A stretch of DNA of 64,000 nt, taken from the NCBI RefSeq assembly GCF_018873765.1, contig NC_057926.1, positions 34,580,946 to 34,644,945 of the forward strand. Direction: 5' to 3'. How positions within the stretch are numbered: position 1 is the first letter of the stretch; each line of letters begins with the position of its first letter. The notes under the pieces were generated by a model. That model made no database searches. It had not been told where the DNA came from and was given only the letters and a program-made list of their open reading frames with translations. Source of the stretch: Telopea speciosissima (taxonomy: Eukaryota > Streptophyta > Magnoliopsida > Proteales > Proteaceae). Below, piece by piece: positions 43,558-56,003 of the stretch. The position numbers and the translations under genes are program-made.

Positions 43558-46500
43558 AGTCAAGACACTTTAATGTAATGGATGGAGACAGAAACACCAG
43601 GTATTATCACTCTGTTTCAAAAATCAATTTACGTAAAAGAAGCATTAACATTTTAATCTCTGATGATAGGGCAAAGGTGGAAAATCCAAGTGAAATAGCC
43701 CACGTCTTTACCTCTCATCTTAAAGATTTATTCACTTCATCTCAACATTTGGATGCTTTTTTTATTGTGAATCTCTTTGAGCCTATCTTGGATGAGGCCA
43801 CTTGAGATCATTTCTTTTCATCCTTACTCTTGATCAAATTAAGAAGGTCGTCTTCTCTATGGGTCCTCTCAAAGCTCCAGGGATGGATGGTTTCCAGGCA
43901 TGTTTTTACCAAGATTTTCGGGATTTGATTAATTTGGATGTCTTTCAATTTGGTTCTGATTTTTTTAAAGGTAAGCAACTTCCTTTTGGTGTTAACCATA
44001 CTCTTCTTTGCTTAATTCCTAAGAAGGAGGATGCAGTGAGAGTCTCTAACTTCCGTCGTATTAGCCTTTGCAATGTATCTTACAAAATCTTAGCTAAAAT
44101 CTTGGCTAATAGACTGAATGGTTTTCTCCCTTCCTTTATCTGTCCCCTTCAGGCAGCGTTCATGCCTAGTAGACAAATCTCTGATAATATTGTTATTGCC
44201 TAAGAAATTTTCACTTTTTATCTCACAAAAAAGGTAAACTTGGGTATGTTGCTAGTATGCTTGACATGTCTAAGGCTTATGACAGGATTGAATGGAGCTT
44301 ACTCAAAGATCTTTTTAAATTTTTAGGTTTTGATAATCGTGGGGGTGATCTCTTGTGGAATCTTATCTCTACTACTTCTTTTTCTATTAAAATGAAAGGT
44401 AGTCCTTTTGATTTTTTCACTGCCTCCAGAGGCATTAGGCAGGGCTGTCCTCTAAGCCCATACCTCTTTATTTTAATAATGGAAGTTCTCTCTAGACTTC
44501 TCAAGGTTTACAGAGAATTGAATCTTTTCAAAGGTATAAAAATTGCCAAATATGCATATGAAATCACACACCTATTGTTTGCAGACTATACTTTTGTGTT
44601 TTGCATAGCTACTGATGATGATATTCTTACTATAATTAAAAGCCATTTTGGATTTGTTTAATGATCTGTTAGGTCAAGAAATCAATTTTGACAAAAGTTG
44701 CCTTTTTTCCAGTAAGAATGTTCCCTTGCTTGAGAGAAATAGGCTCTGTTCTCTTATAGGAATTTCTGAAGATTCATCTAAGAATATTTATCTAGGCACC
44801 AATCTAATTCACTCAAGATCCAAGACAAAGGAATTAACAGGTATTGTCAAGAAGATCAAATCTAGATTCTCAACTTGGAAAGCTAACCATCTCTCTTATG
44901 CAGGTTGAATGGTGCTCATGCCGTCTGTTCTTAGTTCCATACCTGCTTATTTAATGTCCTCTTTCTTATTTCCTTTAAAAGTCTGTATATTTATTGACTC
45001 GATTTGTTTCAATTTTTGGAATGGTAGCTTTGACTCTGGTAAACATCACCATCCTATTGTCTCGGATAAAATCTACTTACCTTTAGCTTCTGGTGGATTA
45101 GGACTTAGGAAGACTAAAATTCAAAATAAATCCTTAATTCTTAAATTTGGTTGGAGACTCATTAATAATCCTAAATTATGGGCTATGGTTTTAAAGGCAA
45201 AATATTTTCCCAATTTCTCAGTTTTTGATCCAAAAACTATCATTAAAAGAGGTTCATGGTCTTGGAACAGCATTGCCCATTTACTCCATATTTTAAAATC
45301 GATGTCTTTTCGTATTATTGGTGATGGGAAGAATTCTTTTTTCTGGACTAATCCATGGGTAAATAAATTCCAGGTTTTTGTCTTACTAACGTTATGCAAG
45401 ATTTTTCCAGGGGGGATCTGGTCTATAAGTATTTCGCCCAGAATAGATTTATTGCTGACTTACTTCCCCCCCAATTCCTTATGCTTTTACTACTGCTTGT
45501 GCATCTGTGTCTCTCACTAATAACTATGGTTCTTGGATATATTCTATCTCAAAAAGTGGTAATTTCTCCACTCGAATTGCAGCCAAATTTCTTACATCTC
45601 CGTTAAGATCGTCTTTTCACCCTAGGTTCCCTGGTTGGTGGCGCTTTTTCTAGAAATTACCCATTCATCCTAAATTTAAACATTTCTTTTGGCATGTTTT
45701 ACTTGCAGGTATCCCTGTTAAAGCTTCTCTCTCGAAATGGATCAAGATCGATCCTCATTGTGTTTTATGTGGATCTTGTCCGGAATCCATATGGCATCTC
45801 TTCCTTTCATGTGACTGGTCTAAGCATATCTGGGTAGCTGGCCCTCTAGGGTTGAGAATGGAATACCTCTCCTATCAATCTTTAATTCATTTTTGTAATT
45901 ATTTTCTAACTGATAAATTATGGGATAAGCGGCTCTCCAAGTGGTTCTTCTCGGTTTTTATTATTACCTGTTACTTTATTTGGCATGTCAGGAACCAGGT
46001 AGTCCATAATTCTATTAAACCTGACCCTGTCTGTGTTATTTCAAACATCCGCAGATGGTTGATAGACTTAAACATTTCCCCCCAACCCATACTTCGTTGT
46101 CTCCTATGCTTTTTTCTGGTAATAATGACCAGCCTATAGATTTATGTTTGAAATCTTTTCCCACATTAAACTATAATGCTTTGATTTGTGCAGGAACAAT
46201 GCAGTTATCCCTAAAGAGATCGGGATGGATGTGTTCTATTTTGTTGGAAGGACAAATTTTACTAACAACCGCTGATTTTTTGGGTACTATTGAATTTTTT
46301 GAAGACAAAAATTTTTGGCCTTGTAAAGGGTCTTCAATATGCATCCCGACTAGGTGACAACATCAAAGAAATCTGGTGCTCGAACATGGAAATCCCTCCT
46401 TTACTTCAAGACCCAACTTTAGTGGTACGACCATGGAGATTTATTCTGCTTTTGTCTCAAGCAGCTGATGGAACCAGAGGCATTCCAATCAATTGTCCTC

Positions 46501-46645
46501 AGAACATATATATTTCTAGTTTTGCGAATTTTATAACTAAATATGTAGCAGTTCACAAAGAACAAGTAGTTCTTCATCACAATATTGTACGGACTCTCAT
46601 ATCTTTCCAGTAATATATTTTATTTTCTCATAAAAAAAAAAAGTC
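43558..46645 (+). mobile_element. LINE (L1-type), 5'-truncated, degenerate
   Basis: Plus-strand relative of the array LINEs, clearly diverged. In order: MDGDRNTRYYHSVSK (43578), GPLKAPGMDGFQACF (43863), FRRISLCNVSYKILAK, QAAFMPSRQISDNI, a TAA stop, motif A MLDMSKAYDRIEW (44257), GIRQGCPLSPYLF, then FADY (44578-44589) where an active enzyme has FADD. Then the thumb region (44648-45400) with a stop after NHLSYAG, zf-RVT residues (45655-45840: FFWHVLLAGIPVKASLSKWI, CDWSKHIW) and an RNase H-like tail to 46613. Poly(A) at 46633-46643. No endonuclease. At least six disruptions; inactive. Confidence 0.9.
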
Positions 46646-46799
46646 TAACGTCTTTTGGGCTTACTCATGCTACATGGGATTAAGCTAATGCATCAATTTT
46701 GATATGAGAGTGAAACCATATTATAACATATATGTGTGTATTAATAACCTAATCCATCGACCAAGAGCTGAAAATTTTCAAGACCCATATTAATTTAAA

Positions 46800-46976
46800 G
46801 GGAAGTAGTTCTTTGTCCGGGAGTGTGGCCTACGCCAGCACTCCCATGTGTCTATCTTTCTCCTCCTCAAAATAAGGGGACAGAGATGTCTTCACATGGA
46901 GAAGAGAGAGATAGACTCATGGGAGTGATGGCATAGGCCACACTCCCGGACAGAGAATTTTTTCCCTAATTTAAAA
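46800..46976. mobile_element. MITE, Mutator-type (family 2)
   Basis: 177 bp with ends GGGAAGTAGTTCTTTGTCCGG and its complement CCGGACAGAGAATTTTTTCCC, plus GGAGTGTGGCC/GGCCACACTCC inside. TAATTTAAA lies on both sides (46791-46799 and 46977-46985), a perfect 9-bp duplication. Four more copies occur at 50100, 52638, 54320 and 60384. Confidence 0.9.
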
Positions 46977-47009
46977 CTTGATCGATCATCCAAAGACCAA
47001 ACACTCCAC

Positions 47010-47243
47010 TAGAATTTATAAATATTTAGTTCACAAGGTTTCAAAACCAGCAAATAGGTTGGGCTAGGTCGGGGTAGCATTCGGTTGGTCCAGTCGGGCG
47101 CCCGTCGGGCTAGGACTCCACACTGGGTCCGCCTGGTTACTAAACGTGTCGAGCTTAAGCCCGACACATCTAGTAAATAGGTCGGGCCAGGCTGGGTGGG
47201 CTCGGTCGGTTCTGCAGGACCTGGAATTGACACCCCCACGTAT
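47010..47243. repeat. GC-rich repeat with possible hAT right end
   Basis: Contains GGTTGGGCTAGGTCGGGG, GTCGGGC and GGGTGGGCTCGGTCGG words and ends AATTGACACCCCC, a common terminus of plant hAT non-autonomous elements. The left end is not clear. Confidence 0.4.
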
Positions 47244-48153
47244 TCACCACCACCATGCCCCCACCGGCCATCACCACCACCTCCCCACCACCACCACTAT
47301 CATCATCGTCGCCACCGCCGCTGTCACTACCCTCTCCCAAAGAAATATAGAGCATCTATTCTCAAAAATTGAACTACCAAATGGATTTCTTATTCTTGAA
47401 ATATTTCAGATTGATGCAATGAAAACAATTTCAATTTCTTGAGCAAAAATCTATTTGATTACTATTTGATGAAATCAATCCGACATTGAAAATAGAAATC
47501 ATACCAAATCTGGCCTTAACCACACAGTTCACATCACCAGTGGAGATGAGATTCTCTTGGTATAATTTCTATTTCAATTTCATGGGGTGATTTATATTTC
47601 AGAAATTGTTTGATTTGATTTTTGCACTTTATTTCAATTAATAGATATCAAATGAAATAGAAATTCTGAAATAGCTGAGCTGTTTCAATTTTGAAATTGA
47701 TTACACTTTTACTTTTTAATGAGGACATGGCTAATTTGATGGGCAAAGCAGTAATTTCATGTTAAAAAAAAAACACCACCCTTCTCCTTATGGTCTCACC
47801 ATCATGCCACGACCACTGCCACCGCCACCGCCACCACCACCATAGCTGCCATCACCATCTCCCTGCCATCACCACCACCACCACCACCACCATCCACCCT
47901 TCCTAGCCCCACCCCCGTCCCCGCCATCACCTCCGCCCCAGTTCCTGCCACTACAATCCTCTCCCAAAGAAATATAGAGAATTTCTTCTCGAAAATTATA
48001 CTACCAAATGATTTTTTTATTCTTGAATTATTTCAAATTGATGCAATCAAAACAATTTTAATTTCTTGGTCAAACAACTTGTTGTTGACTATTTCATGAA
48101 ATCAATTTGAAATTGAAATAGAAATCATACCAAATCTAACTTTAATCCTTGTA
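47244..48153. repeat. Duplicated block with CCA/CAC microsatellites
   Basis: A CACCAC-rich tract followed by CTCTCCCAAAGAAATATAGAG and about 190 bp ending AAATCATACCAAATCT occurs at 47250-47513 and again at 47810-48148. Between them is related sequence in the opposite sense (TTGGTATAATTTCTATTTC at 47558). The ends GGCCAGATTTGGTATGATTTC and its complement suggest a decayed inverted-repeat transposon. No gene. Confidence 0.6.
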
Positions 48154-48297
48154 TTTCTATAATGAGATTTTCTTATTCACACCGCAAAGGTTTCAATAAA
48201 TTTGTAATTATTTTTTTTTTGGTTTTATTCCCAAAAGTTATTTAATTGCAAGGGTAAAAAAAAAGGGTTTTTTAAAATTGAAAGCCATATAATGTAA

Positions 48298-48449
48298 GGG
48301 AGAAAGAACGCTACCTGGGCACATGCGGTGTGCTGCCCTTGCACCCCCGAGATTTTCTGCCTTTCTATGGGAATGCAATGGTTATTTTCTGCGCCCCTAT
48401 ATCTGTGCGCAGGGGCAGTGCACCGCACGTACCCAGGTAGCTTTCTCCC
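48298..48449. mobile_element. MITE, Mutator-type (family 1)
   Basis: 152 bp, GGGAGAAAGAACGCTACCTGG at the left and CCAGGTAGCTTTCTCCC at the right, with ATAATGTAA at 48289-48297 and 48450-48458. This is the best-defined member of the family. Confidence 0.9.
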
Positions 48450-48813
48450 ATAATGTAATTCGTAATTTTAAACTATTAACCGAACGCACATACAGATAGT
48501 TGAAGCCTAACGCAAATGAAGGTGTAACTTGGGCCTATTTGGGCCAAGTTAAAGCTACTCCCAAACCTAATCAAGCCCATCAAGCTGAGAGGCCTCAACC
48601 ATACACAACCCATTCGAGCAGGAGTCAGCCACTTAATCAAGAAAATATTGTTGAGGCTGGAATGATGGATTCGCTTTACCCTCTCTTCTTTTTTTAAATT
48701 TTTATAATCCAGAAATAAAAATTAATATGATATTGCACAATTATTTGTACTACTAGAAAGTATGTATAAACAAAAACTTACGTAGAAAAGTACACAACGA
48801 CTATACAATTTGG

Positions 48814-49000
48814 GATCCAGATCTTCTACGGCGCGGGCTGCCTGGCCTGCTGTGCTGCGCAGATACAAGGCGGTGCACATTGGCCGCCTTACCCCTGCCT
48901 GAGTGCTTTGCCCGAGAGGGTAAGGCGGTCATTGCGCACGGCCCTGTGTCTGTGCAGCACAGGCAGGACAGGGCAGCGCGCCGTAGAAGATCTGTGTTGG
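48814..49000. mobile_element. MITE, Mutator-type by its 9-bp duplication (family 3)
   Basis: 187 bp; CAGATCTTCTACGGCGCG on the left matches CGCGCCGTAGAAGATCTG on the right, with GGTAAGGCGGTCATTGCGC in the interior. ACAATTTGG flanks it at 48805-48813 and 49001-49009. Copied with block X to 53000-53188. Confidence 0.88.
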
Positions 49001-49009
49001 ACAATTTGG

Positions 49010-50099
49010 GGTTGGGCCAGCTCCTATGGTTGGTCCTAGCTTGTGGTCTCTTATGGCCGTAAATTCTAGCTAACGGCAGCTAAAATTGGGCTACAACAAT
49101 TCAGGTTGTGATCAGTCAAGTCCAATTCAAGCTGCACAAACAAGTCAAATTGAATTACCACTACTGTCTTATAGGACCTCGACACAAAATTAAGGTTGCT
49201 CCATTGTGACCTAGTGGTCACGAGTTTGAAGCGGGAAACAGCTAGCCTCTCTACAAAGTGGAAGTAAATTTGCATACATTATGACCCTCCTCAGAACCTG
49301 CAATAGCGGCAGCCTCATGCACTAGGTATGCCCTTTTTAAATCTCTTACTGGCACCTGAATCTATTTATATGTGTATATTTGCATATATGAATGCTTTAC
49401 ATGGAAATACTCCTCCAAGTCAGGTTGATCCATTGGATCCAGCCTATCAGCGAAAGCCCTTTGCTACCATCACAGACCTCACAAAAATTTCCAATCAGAT
49501 CGCCTTTAAGAATGTAAGAGCAGGCAAACTTCGAAACGGGTACAAGAATTGAATACACACAACAGTTTTCATTCACCGTATGTGATGAAAAAGTACAACC
49601 CATCAATGGATGTCAATGTCTACCCCCTATTTATGAATAGTCGATAATACCCCTCATCCTATAGACCTATCCGAATCCACTGGTCTCATTTCAAGAATTT
49701 CACATTTAGGTCCGATATTTAAAAGAACATATATCTCTTGCACTAGAACGTTCTACTTCAAAGCAGCCCAACCACAAGCCCAACTTGTAAAGGCCTGGGC
49801 TCGGGCCTCACCCATACATACCCTACTTAATTTATAGATCAAGCCTATCATGGGCTTTATCATGTATGGTCAGAGGCTAGCACTTGAATGCCTACTTATG
49901 AATGTTTATGATACACAGTTATATATGTAAGTATGCATTTGTACAGAAGTGTTTAATTATCTTTAGGTGTTGTATGGCATAGAGATTAGAACTTTGGAGT
50001 TGTGGGTTAATGATCAAGAGACACAAAGCCCTTCTCTTTGTATTTTTCTTTTCTCTTAATTTTTTAATTGAAGTTCTTTATTATTGGAAATATTATTAT
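49010..50099. other. Block X remainder, no gene seen
   Basis: Non-coding sequence shared with 53198-54319. Short frames are not supported by motifs. Confidence 0.5.
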
Positions 50100-50246
50100 G
50101 GGAAAAAGAACTATGCCGGGAGTGTGGTCTATGCCAGTACTCCCATAAGTCTATCTCTCTCCTCCTAATATGAAAAGACACCTATGTCCCCTAGACACAT
50201 AGGAGTGCTGGCGTAGGCCACACTCCCTGACAGAAAACTACTTCCC
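50100..50246. mobile_element. MITE, family 2, block Y copy 1
   Basis: 147 bp; GGGAAAAAGAACTATGCCGGG ... TACTTCCC ends and GGAGTGTGG/CCACACTCC pairing. About 30 bp shorter than the copy at 46800. Inherited with block Y. Confidence 0.8.
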
Positions 50247-50255
50247 GTTTGTTAT

Positions 50256-50913
50256 ATATGTATAATTAAAGTCCATATATAACAAACATTTTGATTTGTG
50301 GGCTTCCACCCAATCCCTGCAAAATGCCAAAATTTTCAGCTTCCACACTGTCTCTCGTGCAAAGGTACCCTGCAGTAGTCAAAATTAATTGTCCATCTAT
50401 CATACAAAAAGCCCAACCTGTAGAATTCAAGGTTGGGTTACTTGCCCTTGCACAGATTAAAACAGGGAAATCAAGAGTATGGTTAGAGTTATTCATATTA
50501 ATAGGGGGATCTGGTAGATTGATGTCAAAGGGGGTTAAAACCATTGGGGGGGGGGGGAGAGGATGTTAAGAGCATCCAACCATTTAGCTATAGACCACAT
50601 AATTATATTAGGATTAGTTGTGGATAATCCTCTAGAGGCCTTGTTCCTGAGATTCTAAATACAATAAAACGTAATAATAAAGACAGAGAAAAACCAAATA
50701 AATGATTGTTTGTCCAGGACATTTGACTAGAGGAAAGAGGAGCAAAAATCAGCCTAAGAGGAACTAGAGAGGAGCTCTATTCACAACCTAGAGGGCCTGA
50801 AGCCCAAATATGTTTAGTCCAATCACATGAAAGAAACAGATGCCAAATGGTTTCATTACAATAACCACAAAGCACACAAGTTGGGTCGAGCGAGGTCCAT
50901 TTTGATAGGGACC
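50256..50913 (-). mobile_element. LINE 3' fragment (zf-RVT and RNase H-like tail), copy 1
   Basis: Minus strand: remnants of CNETIWHLFLSCDWTKHIW and then VLICA..NPTLNSTGWAFCMIDGQLILTTAGYLCTRDSVEAENFGILQGLGG, which parallels the tail of the array LINEs (CAGNIRTTEELIPDLYGIRKGLDHA). The 5' side is cut by a second LINE whose poly(T) starts at 50914. A G run sits at 50546-50557. Equivalent pieces: 54497-55124 and 60556-61195. Confidence 0.75.
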
Positions 50914-52000
50914 TTTTTTTTTGCTAAAAGATCATTTGTATTGAGGAAAAAAGAAAAATAAAAGAACTAAGGCTTAGGCCAGAAAGCCTAAAACAAACAA
51001 AGCTAAACTACACAAGCTGCAGAGACCTCTCCCCACCTTTGGCAATGCCATCGATAGGGAGAAACAGTTGCCAAAGAGAAAACACTCCAAAAAAAAAGAA
51101 GGAAACTACATGAAATCTAGGTTTGCATTGCGCGTCCTATAAGAGATCGTCCTGAACCAAAGGAGGGAAATGCACTATAGTCGAAGGGACTTTCGAAGCA
51201 GCTGTAGATTTTGCCAAGAAGTCTGCAATCGAGCTTGCTTCCCTGTAGCAGTGTGTGATCTTCCACTCAATAGAACCAAGAATACACCAACGCTGCCATA
51301 CACACTATGGGACTTTGTTCTCGGAAACAAGCAGTGACAACGTAACCGAGTCACATTCAATCCAAAAATTGGTAAGACCTTGATCTCTAGCATATTCTAA
51401 ACTCAAAAGAAGAGGCTGGAATTCAGCCTCAAAGTTGGTAGCAACACCCAAGAATTCCCTATAAGAAAACATCACTTGGGAATTTTCATTGCGGAACACC
51501 CCTCCCGCTCCAACACGACCGGGGTTCTCCAATGAGCAGCCGTCAACATTGATTTTCACCCAACCAGGAAGGGGACAGACCCAAAAAATCTCAACCAGAG
51601 GAAGAGGTACGTTGCTTCGTTGACGGATATTGAGGTTCCTCCCCACCACAAGGTCTTGGATAGATGATCTTCCACTAGGGGCAGAAGGAAAGCCCAAGCC
51701 TAATTCCCTTTGCCCAAGGCCCCAAACGTGAGCCTGGCTATGGTACCTCTCATCAAACCTCCTATTTTTCCTTTCTAATCAAATAACGTATGGAATAGAT
51801 CTCATGGAATTTTAGAATCTTGTTTTCATCCTTCCCTGATATCCTTAACATTTGAGCTACCTGTGCAAATAACACTTGTTGGTCTTGTGGGGAGAGGAAG
51901 TTAGTCCCAAGAACATGGATATGGAGGAAATCAGAAGGGTCTTTCTTGGGATGTGAAATGCGAACGACGACTGAGGTGATGGAGTCAGCTAAGCGCAAGG
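50914..52000 (-). mobile_element. LINE 3' fragment with RNase H domain, nested, copy 1
   Basis: Poly(T) at 50914-50922 marks the 3' end. On the minus strand the frame 51697-51305 has PGWVKINVDGCSLENPG, GAGGVFRN, NFEAEFQPLLLSLEYA and FWIECDSV, the D-E-D positions of RNase H. Its tail continues in another frame (SIEWKITHCYREAN.., 51270-51175). Upstream (51998-51762) is a further open piece ending KFHEIYSIRYLIRKEK. It interrupts the other LINE inside its zinc-knuckle coding region. Not functional. Confidence 0.78.
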
Positions 52001-52272
52001 GCCGTTGTAGTGTCTTGGTAGATGGTATCCACTAATTTGGAGCCATCATAAAGAATCCATGGTTTCAAACAACCTTTCAAGATTGACTACTACTACTACT
52101 ACTTCTACTACTACTACTACTGCTCCGTTGTAGTGTCTTGGTAGATGGTATCCACTGATTTGGAGCCATCATAAAGAATCCATGGTTGCAAACAGCCTTT
52201 TCAAGATTGACTACTACTACTATTAAAGGATTCTCTCTCACCAGCTACACCTACCATACTCCTACCATACTC

Positions 52273-52310
<38 letters not shown>

Positions 52311-52540
52311 GCTATTAGTTATTTTGCTTTAAAAAAATAAGAAAACATTAAAAAATGAAAGAAAGAAACAAAGAAAGAAAGGAAGGAGGGAACAAGAAGA
52401 GCGTACTTACAGGATTCTAAACCGGCCAGTTATAGCAAAGCAAACAGGAGACACTCTGGGGCCTTCTGTATAGGAGGCCTCTTCTTTAAATAAGGACGAT
52501 GAGAAGTAGATGAGTATTGACTGATATAATGGCACAAAAC
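52001..52540. repeat. Two-copy local repeat with (ACT)n microsatellites
   Basis: GTTGTAGTGTCTTGGTAGATGG and the next 75 bp occur at about 52003 and 52128, each followed by (ACT)n: 52087-52122 and 52209-52221. A further (ACT)n lies at 52272-52310. The rest to 52540 has no feature. A single-copy version is at 59687-59850. Confidence 0.75.
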
Positions 52541-52976
52541 ATCTGAAAAATGATCAAGAGACACAAAGCCCTTCTATTTGTATTTTTCTTTTCTCCTAAT
52601 TTTTTAATTGATTCTTTATTATTGGAAATATTGTTATGGTAAAAAGAACTTTGTTGGGAGAGTGGTCTACGCCAGCACTCCCATAAGTCTGTCTCTCTCC
52701 TTCTAATATGAAAAGACACCTATGTCCCCTAGACACATAGGAGTGCTGGCGTAGGCCCCACTCCCCGACAGAAAACTACTTCCCATTTGTTATATATGTA
52801 TAATTAAAGTCAATATATAACAAACATTCTGATCTGTGGGCCTCCACCCAATCCCTACAAAATGCCAAAATTTTCAGCTTCCACACTGTCTCTCGTGCAA
52901 AGGTACCCTGCAGTAGTCAAAATTAATTGTCCATCTATCATACAAAAAGCCCAACTTGCAGAATTCAAGGTTGGGA
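52541..52976. repeat. Block Y copy 2 with family 2 MITE (52638-52784)
   Basis: Matches 50015-50445. Carries a 147-bp family 2 MITE at 52638-52784 and 110 bp of the LINE tail (CDS remnants read on the minus strand), then is joined abruptly to block X at 52976/52977. Confidence 0.78.
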
Positions 52977-52999
52977 TACACAACGACTATACAATTTGG

Positions 53000-53188
53000 G
53001 ATCCAGATCTTCTATGGCGCGGGCTGCCCAGCCTGCTGTGCTATGTAGATACAAGGCGGCACGCATTGACTAGCTTACCCCTGGCCGAGCGCCTTGTCCA
53101 AGCGGGGGTAAGGCGGTCATTGCGCATGACCCTGTGTCTGTGCAGTACAGGTAGGACAGGGCAGCGCGCCATAGAAGATCTGTGTAGT
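53000..53188. mobile_element. MITE, family 3, block X copy 2
   Basis: Copy of 48814-49000 with ACAATTTGG still at 52991-52999 and 53189-53197. Divergence between the two gives a clock for the block duplication. Confidence 0.83.
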
Positions 53189-53197
53189 ACAATTTGG

Positions 53198-54319
53198 GGT
53201 TGGGCCAGCTCCTATGGTTGGTCCTAGCTTGTGGTCTCTTATGGCTGTAAATTTCAACTTACGGCAGCTAAAGTTGGGCTACGGAAATTCAGGTTGTGGT
53301 CAGTCAAGTCCAATTCAAGCTGCACAAACAAGTCAAATTGAATGACCACTAATGTCTTATAGGACCTCGACACAAAAGTAAGGTTGCCTCATTGTGACCT
53401 AGTGGTCATGGCTTTGAAGTGGGAAACAGCTAGCCTCTTTGCAAAGTGGAAGTAAATTTGCGTACATTATGACCCTCCTCAGACCCTACAATAACGGCAG
53501 CCTCATGCACTAGGTATGCCCTTTTTAAATGTCTTACATGCATCTGAATCTGTTTATATGTGTATATTTTCATACATTTGATGCTTTACATGGAAATACT
53601 CTTCCAAGTCAGGTTGATCCATTGGATCCAACCTATCAGCCGAAGCCCTTTGCTACCATCACAGACCTCACAAGAATTTCCATTTAGATTGCCTTTAAGA
53701 ATGTAGGAGCGAGGCAAACTTTGAAACGGGTACAAGAATTGAATACACACAACAGTTTTCATTCACCGTATGTGATGAAAAAGTACAACCCATCAATGGA
53801 TGTCAATGCCTACCCCCTATTTATGAATAGTCGATAATACCCCTCATTATTTTCCTATATCCTATAGACCTATCCGAATCCACTGGTCTCATTTCAAGAA
53901 TTTCACATTTAGGTCTGACATTTAAAAGAACATGTATCTTTTGCACTAGAACGTTCTACTTCAAAGAAGCCGAACCCCAAGCCCAACTTGGAAAGGCCTG
54001 GGTCTGGGCCTAGGCTTGGGCTCGGGCCTCACCCATACATACCCTACTTAATTTATAGATCAAGCCTATCATGGGCTTCATCATGTATGGTTAGAGGCTA
54101 GCACTTGAATGCGTACTTATGATGTTTATGATACACAGTTATAGGTGTACGTATGCATTTGTGCAAAAGTGTTTAATTATCTTTAGGTGTTGTATGACGT
54201 TGAGATTAGAGCTTTGGAGTTGTAGGTTAATGATCAAGAGACACAAAGCCCTTCTCTTTATATTTTTCTTTTCTCCTAATTTTTTAATTGAAGTTTTTTA
54301 TTATTGGAAATATTGTTAT
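53198..54319. other. Block X copy 2 remainder, no gene seen
   Basis: Counterpart of 49010-50099, no supported gene. Confidence 0.5.
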
Positions 54320-54466
54320 GCGAAAAAGAACTTTGCCGGGCGTGTGGTCAATGCTAGCACTCTCATAAGTCTATCTCTCTCCTCCATATATGAAAAGACA
54401 CCTATCTCCCCTAGACACATAGGAGTGCTGGCGTAGGCCACACTCCTTGACAGAATACTACTTCCC
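54320..54466. mobile_element. MITE, family 2, block Y copy 3
   Basis: Same 147-bp form as 50100-50246, with a changed left end GCGAAAAAGAAC. Confidence 0.78.
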
Positions 54467-54496
54467 GTTTGTTGTATATGTATAATTAAAGTTCAT

Positions 54497-56003
54497 ATAT
54501 AACAAACATTCTAATCTGTGGGCCTCCACCCAGTCCTTGAAAAATGCCAAAATTTTCAGCTTCCACACTGTCTCTCGTGCAAAGGTACCCTTTAGTAGTC
54601 AAACTTAATTGTTCATCTATCATACAAAAAGCCCAACCTATAGAATTCAAAATTGGGTTACTTGTCCCTGCGCAGATTAAAACAGGAAAATCAAGAGTAA
54701 GGTTAGAGTTATTCATATTAATAAGGGGATCTGGTAGATTGATGTCAAAGAGGGTTAAAACCATTGGGGAGCGGGGAATGGTAAGATCATCCAACCACAT
54801 AGCTACAGATCGCATAATTATATTCGGATTAGTTGTGGATAATCCTCTAGAGGCCTTGTTCCTGAGATTCCAAATAAAATAAAACGTAATAATAAAGACA
54901 GAGAAAAACCAAATAAAGGATTGTTTGTCCAGGAGATTCGACAAGAGGAAAGAGACGCAAAATTAAGCCTAAGAGGAACTAGAGAGGAGCTTTGTTCTCA
55001 ACCCAGAGGGCTAGAAGCCCAAATATGTTTAGTCCAATCACATGAAAGAAACAGATGCCAAATGGTTTCATTACAATAACCACAAAGCACACAAGGCTCG
55101 AGTGAGATCCATTTTGATAGGGACTTTTTTTTTTGCTAAAAGATCATTTGTATTGAGGAAAAAAGAAAAATAAAAGAACAAAGGCTTAGGCCAGAAAGCC
55201 TAAAACAAACAAAGCTAGACTACACAAGCTACAGAGGCCTCTCCCCACCTTTGGCAATGCCATCGATAGGGAGAAACAACTGCTAAAGAGAAAACACAAA
55301 AAAAAAAATAGGAAACTTCACTCAGTTTGCATTGCTCGTCTTGAACCAAAGGAGGGAAATGCACCATAGTCGAAGAGACTTACAAAGCAACTGCAGATTT
55401 TGCCAAGAAGTCTACAATCGAGTTTGCTTCCCTGTAGCAATGCGTGATTTTCCACTCAATTGAACCAAGAAAAGATTGAAGGCTACACACCAACGCTGCC
55501 ATACACACAATGTGACTTTGTTCTGTGAAATAAGCAGTGACACCGCAACCAAGTCACATTTAATCCAAAAATTGGCAAGACCCTGATCTTTAGCATATTC
55601 CAAACTCAAAAGAAGAGGTTGGAATTCAGGCTCAAAGTTGGTAGCAACACCTAAGAATTCCCTATATGAAAACATCACTTGGGAATTTTCATTGTGGAAC
55701 ACCCCTCCCGCTCCAACACGACCGTGGTTCCCCAATGAACAACCGTCAACATTGATTTTCATGCAACCTGGAGGGGGATAGACCCAAAAAATCTCAACCA
55801 GACGAAGAGGTACGTTGCTTTGTTGACGGATATTGAGGTTCCTCCCCACCACAAGGTCTTGGATAGACGATCTTCCACTAGGGGCAGAAGGAAAGGCCAA
55901 GCCTAATTCCCTTTGCGTAAGGCCCCAGACGTGAGCTTGGCTTTGGCCCCTCTCATCAAACCTTCTGTTGTTCCTTTCTAACCAAATAAAGTATGGAATG
56001 GAT
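54497..56003 (-). mobile_element. Nested LINE 3' fragments, copy 2
   Basis: 54497-55124 is the outer LINE tail (frame 54944-54486, starting LLDKQSFIWFFSVFIITFYFIWNLRNKA, longer open than copy 1). Poly(T) at 55125-55134 begins the nested LINE, whose RNase H frame runs 55900-55412 (CMKINVDGCSLGN, NFEPEFQPLLL, FWIKCDLV). Two acidic positions look changed (EFQ context kept, ECDS to KCDL), so this copy is more decayed. The Z block is then cut at 56003 by the copia element and resumes at 59472. Confidence 0.75.

Noticed and set aside
47170..47355. Gly/Asp-rich frame as a glycine-rich protein
   Set aside because: It is the complement of a CCA/CAC microsatellite and is not conserved in the second copy at 47810.
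52087..52310. (ACT)n repeats as a CRISPR-like array
   Set aside because: Simple trinucleotide repeats without spacers, in a plant genome.
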